Notes under the pieces: generated by a model | What the model was told of the DNA's origin: nothing | The model's database searches: none | What the model saw: the letters and a program-made list of their open reading frames with translations, nothing else | Position numbers and translations under genes: made by a program | In this document: piece after piece, positions 33,092 through 42,908 of the stretch | How the letters are laid out: each line of letters starts with the position of its first letter | Numbering within the stretch: the first letter of the stretch is position 1 | Origin: Apostichopus japonicus | Lineage: Eukaryota; Echinodermata; Holothuroidea; Aspidochirotida; Stichopodidae | Reading direction: 5' to 3' | NCBI RefSeq assembly: GCF_037975245.1 | Contig: NC_092579.1 | Coordinates: 7,565,001-7,629,000, forward strand | Length of the DNA: 64,000 nucleotides

Positions 33092-34033
33092 CAGTTAGGC
33101 TAGGCCGACTACATTTGTAAACAAGAGTACTGTAAAACTAGTAAATGAGTATTGATAGTTATGGTAGAATTTGGTAATTTCACATGTTCCTAAATTTGTG
33201 TACTGTGTTACTATTTAAATAAATGCAGCTGTACCACTGTAAACACTGTAGTTGCTGTATTGTAAAATGGTAACTACTTGTTCAAATTTAATTTTAATCC
33301 AGAAATCCATAATGTCAACAGCCAAATTCCCACAGTGAAACTAAGAAACATCAATTTTGTATTTTGAGGCACGTTTTGGACTATTTCTCCCATTTAACAG
33401 ATATAGCCTACACAGTAAAATTAAACGCATGGGCGAAGTTAGGGAAATTTTGCCTAAATTGTGTAGTTTGACTCCCCGACGTATACAAGTAGTATTCTCT
33501 CTATTTATGGTGGAATTTTTTCAAACCGTCAATGAAATCACATTGCTAAGGGATAGAACTAAACTGCTGAGCGAAATCAGTGAGTTTGTTATCAGTGGGA
33601 CCTTTGTCTTTGGCAAACTTAGGATTGCTGTTGAAGACATGTTAACCTTTGCCTGAAGCATTTAAAATGAGTAGGCATATGTTTCAAAGAGCATAACACA
33701 AGCATGGACCACATGAACAATTTTTGTTTTTAGCAAATGGATATCAACCACTGAAACAGTGTATTTTTCTCTGCAAAACCTGCTGAAGCCCTGTGCAGAG
33801 ATATGATCCTTCAATGCCCATTTATTTTTCAACATAGTCCACAGCTGTATCACATAGTGCATAGCTTCCAAGCACATTCTCCCTCGACTGTTCACCAGGT
33901 ACCAAAGGGATGGCATGTATTGCTCTAGGCTAGCCAAGTTGAAAATATAAAAGAAAAATACATTTTAAGTTGTAATTTTTAAAAGAAAAATATATTCAGA
34001 TATTCTTTGAGTTTCCTTCTAACTTCATTCATA

Positions 34034-34114
34034 AGCGCCATGGGCAGTTACTCATTTTCTTGTGTGGCGCTATTAAAATCTACAATATTATTATTATTAT
34101 TATTTTTATTATAG
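34034..34114 (-). repeat. AAT-anchored dispersed repeat, copy 2
   Basis: On the minus strand (AAT)n leads to AGATTTTAATAGCGCCACA, similar in layout to 8103-8180. It ends about 20 bases before the ICT1 ATG, so it forms part of the 5' UTR or proximal promoter. Confidence 0.5.
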
Positions 34115-34133
34115 ATTTAGAAAATAGAAAGCC

Positions 34134-34346
34134 ATGTTTGGACGGGTGTGCTTGCTCTGTTCTCTGAGTCGACCTGTGGTGTCTGCACATCTCTCTCGAA
34201 CGCATCAATTGCGTGCTCTTTATTCTTCATATGAAAGTCAGTACAGTCTTAACAAACTCTACCCAGGAAGCGATCAGGATGTTACTAAACCGTTGGATAA
34301 ACCATCCAAGGAGTTATTCCTTCGACTTCAGGATGACATAGAAGAG
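34134..34346 (+). CDS. MRPL58: ICT1 exon 1: start and mitochondrial presequence
   Basis: ATG at 34134; donor gtaact at 34347; 71 codons, phase 0. Begins MFGRVCLLCSLSRPVVSAHL and contains SQYSLNKLYPGSDQDV, the conserved start of the mature protein. Confidence 0.93.
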
Positions 34347-37300
34347 GTAACTTCCATCAGTTTTCATCTTTTTTGAAAGATCAAAATGAAGCTTTGAAAA
34401 TTAGGTGTTAAGAGTGGATCATGAGAAAAAACAAAAGTGAGAAAAAAAACAGACTTGAAAAAGACTATTTATAAACTAAGTATCTCACCTTTTTATTGCC
34501 TTGTTTTTCGAACAACGAAAACACTGAGATATGCAATGAAATGTCTGGTTTCTTTAGAATCTATGGTGATAAGGTCTTCCATTCTGTTATGATTTGTTAA
34601 GATTTAGCTCCATTGATTTTGACTCGGTTTCTGCTACCTATTAAAATCCATAACAATGCAGAAATTTGCTCAAGTTCAGTTCTTGAACAAAGTGTTATTT
34701 TTACAGAAAATTCCAATTTAACCTGGATATGGATTTAACAAAAATGGAAACACAGAAGATGCCTAGATTATAACAGTTTCATTATGAAATCCATTCTTGT
34801 ATATACAGTATGTTCATTATGGTTCTTCTAGATCAGCAGTTTGAACCTTCTTCCTACAACATCCCCAAATTTAATTAGACCACTGATATGAAAAATATTT
34901 AAAGCAACCATTAAAATTCTGATTTTTGAAAACTGGGCTGACAGGATTCTCTCATTTTTCCAAGAATTTTTTATTTTCTATTTCTATTTAACATGTCAAA
35001 ATTAAGCAAATTAGCTGGCCTCACCTCCCCCCCCCCAAATTAATTTTTTTGATGTGTAATGATATAGTTTGATCTGTTTGTTATTATTTTGAGGATATTT
35101 CTTGGGGTAGCTCAACCTGTACACCAAATGTGAGCAACAAAACAGAATTCAGTTCCACTTGACGTTCAAATTTACTTCACATTTTACTGTATTAAGGTTG
35201 CCATATTTTTAGTATTAACCAGCTCTAATTTTGTTTACAGGTTTCAGAAACAGAAAAGTTTTCTGGTTTCATACCGATAGGTAAGTCTCACCCGAGCAAT
35301 CTTAAAGGAGGGTAGTGGTTTTGGTTGCACTCAATGAAAGCCAGCATGTTTTTAACAGATAAACACATCAAGTTCAGGTGATATTTCTTATCAAGGGCAA
35401 CGTTTTGACTTCACTGCCCATCTGATATGATGTACTAAATTGCTACGATTTTCTTTAAAATTTCACTAGTCTTAAAATAATGAAGTGTGGCTGTATGTTG
35501 ATTTTTGTGTCACACATATATAAATGTCTAGATCACTGCATAGCTGCCTCTGTTAAATGTTTCTATATCAGACTTACTGATCTTAGTAAAAGTGATAAGC
35601 ACAGAAAATGCTGCTCACATATGCTGGTTTCATATGCTTCCTTTCTTGTTTCCTTTGTGTTTTAATGTTCTTTCAAAATGTGATTCTTTGGTCACATCAT
35701 CATGGTCTCATCTTTAATCTCACACATTCCTTAAGGTGCTCATAACTGGAAAAAAATGAGTGAATTAATTAATGTTTGATGTTTTTTTTCTCACCTCTAT
35801 AGATAAATTAAATGTCAAGTTTAGCAAAAGTGGTGGACCGGGAGGTCAGAATGTCAACAAAGGTGAGTCAGATTCTGCTTCAAAATGTGAGACATGAATA
35901 ACAAAAATGACAATTTTATGACTACATATTATTTCTTTCTCAAAGCATAAAATTCTTGGTCAAGTTTGTGATACTGAAATCCCATAGTAATGTAGTTCAT
36001 ATAAAGCTTTGCTAGCAAATTTTTATGTCAAGTGATATTTTCTTTTGAAATATTGTTTCTAATTTGCTGGTTCCATGTGACTATTAATACTGACACAGAG
36101 AAGTGTCTCTGAACGGCAACATTTTGAGAATCGAATAAAATTCATGAATGGATCACTCGTTGATATGTATTTACTAATTTAGAAATATATACAGTAATAT
36201 AAATATAATAAATTATTATGATAGAAAGATCGTGGCAGGTGTATCAGTATTGCCAATTGCGGTGGTATTTTAGGTACATTTGGTGAAATTGTTGACCAAA
36301 CTGAAAAAGCTGTATAGTCTATTTTTGATTCCTCATCAAACCAGAGATCTAAGCCTTGAAAAACTTGCAAACTTGATAACTTCAAAAACATATTTTGGAT
36401 GAAATTCAGACTTGACATTTGGATCCAACTTATTAAGTAAAAGAGCCTCTTTGCTTTTCATGGAGTTCAAAGGTTATTGGTGGTTACCATCAATCAAATT
36501 TTAGGAACGTTGTAAGAGCAATAACTCCACAGGAAAGGCTTGAATGTACATTCATACTTGTGGCAAGGAATGGCTCAACCTCTTGGCTTTCTGGTTATTC
36601 TGCTAGTTCATCAGCTTTAACCAAACATTGGAAGAAGCCTCCGAAGCATTCAAAAGCATGACATGTCACAAATGAGGCATTTCTTAATTTGTTACCAACA
36701 GTTGAATCAAAAGTAGACCTTCGGTTTCACCTGGAGTCAGCAGAGTGGTTACCGGCCAGTATACGAGCACAAATACAAGAAAAGGTTTGTACAAAAGATT
36801 AAACAGTGAGGGATATCAAAAGCAGGTCAATTGTAAATTGTAAGTCTCTAGTCTGAGATGCCAGGCAGGGAATGGGAGAGGGCTGGGGAGGAATTGTTTG
36901 GGTGTCAATCATTTAAGCAATTTGTAGAAGAACTGAAGCAGAATGAGAATTGGGGGATGGTTTCTTTCTTTTGAGGTGTGCTTAAGAGAGAAACAGCACA
37001 ACAAACTTGTAATATTTTAATAGACTTGTTAAGTTTTGGTGGTTAGTAGAGTTTGATCTTAATGTTCGTACTGTCATTGGTTTAATGAGGATGAACCAAT
37101 CTAAAGTTTACATCATCTTTCTGCTGTGCCCATCAATCTCCATATTTTGTATAATAATATTGTGGTTAATGTTAACTAGTTAATGGTGTGAAAACTCCTT
37201 CATTAGTAATTTGTTTTTGTTTTTTTGTTACATTGTTCAGAAGCAAACAAATATCAATGCAAAAGGCGAACTGGTCATCACATCTCAAAAGACACGGTCA

Positions 37301-38095
37301 CAGATGAGAAACGTCCAAGATTGTCTCCAGAAGTTGAGAGATATCATCGCTGAAGTACAGAGGACACCCAAAGAACCAGATGAAAATTCAGCAGCAGTCT
37401 GGAGAATGAGGTAAATGTGAGACCATGGCATTGGACTCCTGTTAGCTTGGGTAGAGGGCACAGTTAGCAAACCTTGCCTGGGGATTAGGTGTTAGGCTAG
37501 GAAGCCTATATATTATTACATCGATCACTCCAATTAAACGAAGAGTTACATTCGAATTTACGATAGACTTAGGTTTCTCTTTCTTTTCTCAAATTAGTAA
37601 TGAATCATGATGTAAAATAATAGCAAACTGCAATCCCCATGGTCAAAGGGACTCGGTAACATTTCCAGGGCGAAGCTTACCACAATACATTTCTGGGGTG
37701 TTTGCAGAACGGGAAGAAAAAGGAGGGGTATGGGAGGGGGAAGCATTATTATACCTTATGGCCCCAGAGCATATCAATCAGGCACCATCCCCATGTATTT
37801 CTCAACTTCATATTTCTGAATTTGTAAGATTATCATCTCCATGGCATATTATAATTGGGAAATTCTGTTAGAGTTTAAATAATATTGCAGCAGCTGTTTA
37901 AGGTTTTTGCTCTTTTCTGTTAGAATAACTGGAATATTGAGGGATAATTTCATAACTGTTACAAGACAGCTGTGAACAATAGTCAAATATATCCTCCATT
38001 TTTGCAGGCAAGAGAAATCCACACGAGAACGTCTGAAGCAGAAGACTATCCATTCAAGAACCAAGACAGACAGACAGGTGTATGCTGATGAATAA
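34134..38095 (+). CDS. MRPL58: Peptidyl-tRNA hydrolase ICT1 / mitoribosomal protein mL62 (complete, 6 exons)
   Basis: Join of 34134-34346, 35241-35280, 35803-35862, 36702-36784, 37241-37410 and 38008-38095: 217 residues, close to the roughly 206 of the human protein. ICT1 is a codon-independent release-factor-like hydrolase that sits in the large mitochondrial ribosomal subunit and frees peptides from stalled ribosomes. Residues 1-30 are rich in Arg, Ser and Leu with no Glu or Asp, fitting a mitochondrial presequence. YSLNKLYPGS at 47-56 matches the family's mature N-terminus. The catalytic GGQ lies at 98-100 within SGGPGGQNVNK, followed by VDLRFHLESAEWL and DCLQKLRDIIAEVQRTPKEP, and a basic C-terminal tail with RERLKQKTIHSRTKTDR. 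Phases agree at every junction. ATG 34134 is chosen because it precedes the presequence and opens the frame. All hallmark residues are present and the gene looks functional. Confidence 0.97.
35241..35280 (+). CDS. MRPL58: ICT1 exon 2 (40-bp microexon)
   Basis: Acceptor ttgtttacag ends at 35240; donor gtaagt at 35281. Encodes VSETEKFSGFIPI plus the first base of an Asp codon. Too short to be seen as an open frame, but it is required to keep phase between exons 1 and 3. Confidence 0.9.
35803..35862 (+). CDS. MRPL58: ICT1 exon 3: GGQ catalytic exon
   Basis: Acceptor cacctctatag ends at 35802; donor gtgagt at 35863. Encodes D-KLNVKFSKSGGPGGQNVNK. GGQ is the class I release-factor motif that places water at the peptidyl-tRNA ester. 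Confidence 0.97.
36702..36784 (+). CDS. MRPL58: ICT1 exon 4
   Basis: Acceptor accaacag ends at 36701; donor gtttgt at 36785. Reads VESKVDLRFHLESAEWL then PASIRAQIQEK, matching the RF1-like core after GGQ. Confidence 0.95.
37241..37410 (+). CDS. MRPL58: ICT1 exon 5
   Basis: Acceptor cattgttcag ends at 37240; donor gtaaat at 37411. Encodes GELVITSQKTRSQMRNVQDC and LQKLRDIIAEVQRTPKEPDE, the most conserved C-terminal block of ICT1. Confidence 0.97.
38008..38095 (+). CDS. MRPL58: ICT1 exon 6: basic C-terminal tail and stop
   Basis: Acceptor tttttgcag ends at 38007; TAA at 38093-38095. Encodes R-QEKSTRERLKQKTIHSR then TKTDRQVYADE. The basic tail is known in this family to enter the empty mRNA channel of a stalled ribosome. 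Confidence 0.96.
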
Positions 38096-38615
38096 TAATG
38101 ACATGTTGGTGAATATTCATGACATGGTTGTAACCGAGCAGCCAGTTAGGACAATTTCCTAACGCTTTTACCACTCTATATTGTACTACCGTGCTTGAAA
38201 GGACTATCAATTAACAGTACAATCAGCTCCTTACCTTCCTCAGATAGAAACATGATATTCATCCTGCTCATACTGACAGTACAAGTGCTTTGAAGCAGGA
38301 CATGAAGTACGGTATAGAAAGAATTGTCCCAACTGGGTATAACCAAGGACGAGACCAAGACAAGTAGGTGTGGCCACAATTCAATAGCTAGACAGATTGA
38401 AGTGTGAAAGTGGTGAAAAGAATTATTATTAGTTGCTACTGTATTGTATTTGGGTTGGCTGATAAAGCTGACAGTGTATCAAAGTAACTGGTTGAATCAG
38501 AACACTCTAAAGAGACAGGGCCAATCACAGATCCTTGTGCTGTTTGGTGGTGTGACCATCTAATGAATATGCGTATCGTTGGACATTAGATATCGACAAG
38601 CATATACCATGTAAA

Positions 38616-39000
38616 GTACCAGGAAAGATGTTGACATCTGTAATTGTGGAGAGTGTAAGCTATCAAGCAGACATATCTGACTGGTTGGTTGTCATTGGTG
38701 TACAATGTACAAGATATATAAAGAGAGTAATGACATACATATTCCATATAACACCAGGAGAGATGTTGACCTCTGTAATTGTGGAGAGTGTAAGCTATCA
38801 AGCAGACACATCTGATAGGTTTTCCTTGTCGTACAATGTACAAGATATATAAAGAGAGTATGGACATGCATATTCCATATAACACCAGGAGAGATGTTGA
38901 CATCTGTAATTGTGGAGAGTGTAAACTATTCAAGCAGACACATCTGACAGGTTGGTTGTCCTTGAATGTACAAGATATATAAAGAGAGTAGAAATGTACA
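38616..39000. repeat. 131-135 bp minisatellite, 3 copies
   Basis: Units start at AGATGTTGACATCTGTAATT (38626, 38761, 38892), each with GGAGAGTGTAAGCTATCAAG and GTACAAGATATATAAAGAGA. It begins about 520 bases after the ICT1 stop. Confidence 0.92.
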
Positions 39001-40810
39001 ACAAATATGGGATAAGAAGACAGAAAAAGTGTTAAATCTCCATTTTCTATAATTTTCATACCCTTGCTGCAGCAGCAATATACAAATATATGAGTTGCAT
39101 AGAAAAGTGTTTAATTATTATTGTCTAATTATTAAAGGGAAACTTTGGACAGTTGCAAACCACTTAAGAACAAGTAGGATCCCAGACACACTATCAAGTA
39201 TAATTGAACAATCATCAACTTATATCGGCCGTTTTCTTACTATTAATGTAGGCATACAAGGTTGTTTACAACATAAAATATCAAGGCGGTAAAAATCTCT
39301 TTGATTCCACGGCTCCAACTGCCTACCACTTCAAAATCAATTTTGACTCTTAAGAGATACTTAAATATACTGTATTTCTAGAAGATACTTGGACACAACT
39401 TGGTGAGCATTTTCAAAGTTTTCCTTGAAGCAGCAGCAACGTTGTATTTCATATACTAGTATGTCATCAGTTGTCTACTGATACTAATAATATCCATGAT
39501 GATTTTCGACAAATAAACATACCGGAGGAAATGAAATATACCACGAGTCTTTATTCCACCTCGTTTCATGGTGTTCGTTTGTACTTTTAAGACCAGTACT
39601 GGTTAGGGTTACCATATTTCTTTGGTTCAAGGTTCAGGTTAGCACTTAGTTTAGCTGTACAGTCTAAACAATGTTATACCCTAACATTGCTAAAGTGCTA
39701 GCATCGCTAAAATAGTGTTAGCGCTATACTGCCCAGGTTACACATCTGTTCCCGCTAAGCTTGCAGAGCTATACATGCGGCCATAAAACATGTTTTTGAA
39801 ATTGTCAAGTATAGTGACACCATATGTTTATACTTTTATTAATTGTTCATTCATAAACTGCTGAAAATTGCGATAATTTAGTTCGTCCATAGGACAATAC
39901 ATTTATGTTCATTGCTAAACTAAAACAACAATCTCAATTAATCAGGATGATGTATGGTATGGCACTGGTGTTTATTTTCTAGTTTCTTAATCTTAAAATG
40001 CCACAAATGATTGACAAACCAGCTTTAAATATTGTTTAAACATACAATGAGGTTCCCTAGGGAGCATTATGGCAAGGTTTTACTCTTTGGAAATCTAAGC
40101 TCCATCAAAACTTTTAATGATATCTTCCAAACAATGTCAGCAATTTTATCAAAATATTTGTAATTACTGATGAACATATTCATTTCAAGGCAATTGTAAA
40201 CATTATTACTCTTATATTTGACAAATATTTGTTGTTGCAAATTTCTAGAACAGTTATTTACTCCCAGTGTAGTTTGCTTCTCTCTACTGTTTGATCAATG
40301 TAACATTTTAGTAGAATGTAATTTACAGTGTCTAGGGAATCATATCTCTAAATCTTGCAAATTTGCAACAAAATGTAGAATTGATCAAACCAGTTTGAAT
40401 TAATTCTCAATTTTAGAAATTGAACAGGTGTCCATACATACTACTGGTTTTGTACATTTGTCTATTTTATGGATTTTAATGAACAATACTTGATCGTTAA
40501 GTGTGGAATGTAAAAAAATATAATAAAGCATGATATTTTACTTTCCCATATTATTGCAAGTATTATCTTCTAGCATTTATTCAAGCCTTCAACCTGTCAG
40601 TTAACAATGAACACCTGGTAATGTACGAAAAAAGAAGACAAAACAAATAGCAAAGTTGCTGATCAGATGAATCCAAAGCTACGTAGATCAAATCTGCCAG
40701 CTGCTACTACAGTACTTCAAAATAAGTTTAAAACTTATAACAATGTCTACAATATGATCTTCTCCAGAGGCTGAAGATCTGATCTTAAGGGCTAAAGAGT
40801 CATTCAGCCT

Positions 40811-40862
40811 CTGAAGAAGATCATGCTAGGATCAAAAAGTCAGGCCCACTTACTTTTACACA
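40811..40862 (-). repeat. Dispersed repeat fragment, copy 2
   Basis: The reverse complement reads TGTGTAAAAGTAAGTGGGCC, then TGACTTTTTGATCCTAGCAT and GATCTTCTTCAGAG, matching 12873-12935. Just left, GATCTTCTCCAGAGGCTGAA and CAGCCTCTGAAGAAGATC form an inverted pair. Confidence 0.55.
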
Positions 40863-42191
40863 TTCTCTTACACAGGCTCTTTAAGTGGATGAGCAGTGTG
40901 CTAACAGTTTTTGTTTTATTTTAACTGTCTACATTAGTGTAAATAACATGTATAAATCAGCTTGAAATAATTCACAAATTGGGACTTCTACTCTAGTCCA
41001 AATAGAAACTACTTTGTTATCTATATAAACTGGTGTGAAAAAAAGGGGGTAAAATCAGCTCAAAATGTTGCTCCGACAAATATTGTTCTACTTTTCTTGC
41101 AGCACTGTTGTGAAAGGTTACACATTGAAGATGTATGAATTTGCGCAGTTCACAATGTCAATAAAAATGCACTTCTCCAAAATAGCAATTTAAATTCAGA
41201 CTGGGCCTATATCCATCCTTTTGTTACAGATATCATTATCAATTGCATTCCCTTACAAGCATGCACACACCAACTCCAGTGATAGGTTAGAGGCTAGGTC
41301 CTTGTCCATTTCATTCTGCCTCTGAATATCCTGTTAGGGATCAAAACTTCTCGGCCCTCTTAACATTTCTGTATTTACCTTCCAAAGGCTATTGGCAGTA
41401 GATAAGCACTGTTTCTTCACCATGTTTTTCTCTCCTTGGTATTAACAAATTAATTATGCAGTTTGTCTTTCATTGCAGTCCCTGAGACATTCATGATATC
41501 TTCCCCCTTACCCCACTCTCTAAACAACCAATCCAATCACATCTATTTTTGAGATTATAAATAGGATGAGATTTGTGCTATATGGCATGCATGTCACTGT
41601 CAAGTGGGTAAAGATAAAATAAATCACAAGAGAGAAATATAATTGTGAAAATAGTTTCTCTGTAGCAGCACTTACATATACATCAGACCTTTTCTGAGTT
41701 AATGGCAAAATAGAAAATATATAAATTTAATATTAATAATTAGCTTTTCTAGGATTATACTTTGTAATAAATGCAATACAGCTATTGCAGAAACAATACA
41801 AAAATCTACATTTAACTTATCAATGAGGCTCCACCAATCTCTTTGGCCCCTACCACTCTCTGCCCCCTCCCCCTCCCCACCCAATTGAATACCTCTCTAC
41901 ATCTAAACAGGTTTTTCTGAATATAAATACACAATTTCAGATGATGTCATACTTTAAACATATTGCAACCTGTTCATAAGAAAAAAACCTTGCATAATGC
42001 TCTGGTGGGACAACATATCAAAGGTTTCAACATGCCTCACTCACTCCCACCCCCCTCCCATCCCACTTTTCAACCCACAAAGGAAGAAAAAACGAAAAAA
42101 ATATATATATTTATCTATATCAACAGAAAGGCAGTAGAAAATTTGAAATGTTTAAGATACTTTTAGAAAAAACTTTGTCACAAAAATAATC

Positions 42192-42197
42192 TTTAAT
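42192..42197 (-). promoter_or_regulatory. Candidate polyadenylation signal, XYLT gene
   Basis: ATTAAA on the minus strand about 40 bases after the TGA stop. It is the common variant signal; no AATAAA lies closer. Confidence 0.35.
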
Positions 42198-42236
42198 AAA
42201 TAGTTACTTTTGTATAAATCAGCCTATCATTATTTA

Positions 42237-42908
42237 TCATCTTAACCTTCCAAATGCATTAACTTTACCAAGATGAGATTTGATGTCCAGACTAAAGGTA
42301 CTCCAAGCGTATTCTGTACATACTTTAAGTTGCGGGCAGGACGAGCGAGGCGAAGGCTGCTGCTTGTGTAAACAGAATCCGGACACGGACCAAAATGTCT
42401 TGATGCTATCGTCGATCCATTTTACTAGCTCTGACCCACTTTTTTTGCTATTTCTGTTGGCTTCGGCTAAAAGCGCTGAGTTGTCCTCTAAATCAAATAC
42501 AGACCTTAGTGGGGAGAAGTCCTTTCCTACATAATTGTTTTTCAGAGGACCCGAATTAGTTTCAAACAGTTTAGAAGGGGATAACTCTTTATTTTTCATG
42601 GTCGATAGTGGGACTATTAAAAAATTGACCTCTGCCACAACCTCCCAATGGTAAAGAATCTTTAAGGTCCATTTGCCCGGGCGTAGCGGTTTATTGAACG
42701 GCGGTTGATGGTGTAGTTCTTCTCTGTCGGCTTCAATGGTCGTGTCAAACGATGCTGCTATATGATTGGCTGGGTCGATCCATGTGATTGTTATGCTGTA
42801 CTCTGAGCCTTTGACCCAAAGTGATGCAAAGGTCGGACTGTCGTATGGACCCATGATGTTCCCGTACTTTCTGAAAATTCGCTCTTTGGCATCAAAGTTA
42901 AGTCCAAC
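42237..42908 (-). CDS. XYLT: XYLT last exon: Xylo_C domain end and stop
   Basis: Minus-strand acceptor gtctcaacag above 42908; TGA at 42239-42237. Encodes [60 protein letters not shown] and an end matching human, [11 protein letters not shown]. The human DWD motif position reads N-F-D here. Confidence 0.97.
   Translation of the reverse strand, partial: VGLNFDAKERIFRKYGNIMGPYDSPTFASLWVKGSEYSITITWIDPANHIAASFDTTIEADREELHHQPPFNKPLRPGKWTLKILYHWEVVAEVNFLIVPLSTMKNKELSPSKLFETNSGPLKNNYVGKDFSPLRSVFDLEDNSALLAEANRNSKKSGSELVKWIDDSIKTFWSVSGFCLHKQQPSPRSSCPQLKVCTEYAWSTFSLDIKSHLGKVNAFGRLR

Larger units (their letters stand above)
30925..34133. other. Intergenic region, septin to ICT1
   Basis: Besides the MITEs, tRNA-Leu and repeats listed, 33357-33937 has open frames on both strands (99 and 91 codons) that I cannot assign to a family. 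No other gene recognised. Confidence 0.6.
34347..38007. other. ICT1 introns
   Basis: Five introns: 34347-35240, 35281-35802, 35863-36701, 36785-37240 and 37411-38007. Mostly unique AT-rich sequence with a poly-C run near 35028. No further gene or recognisable repeat. Confidence 0.8.
38096..42236. other. Convergent intergenic region between ICT1 and XYLT
   Basis: Holds a three-copy 131-135 bp minisatellite (38616-39000), a candidate AATAAA for ICT1 at 39512-39517, an inverted copy of a dispersed repeat (40811-40862), and at 42192-42197 an ATTAAA on the minus strand 40 bases past the XYLT stop. Several AT-rich open stretches here have no coding character. Confidence 0.7.

Noticed and set aside
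38586-39059. 157-codon minus-strand frame
   Set aside because: Covers the 131-135 bp tandem repeat downstream of ICT1; no homology or codon bias.
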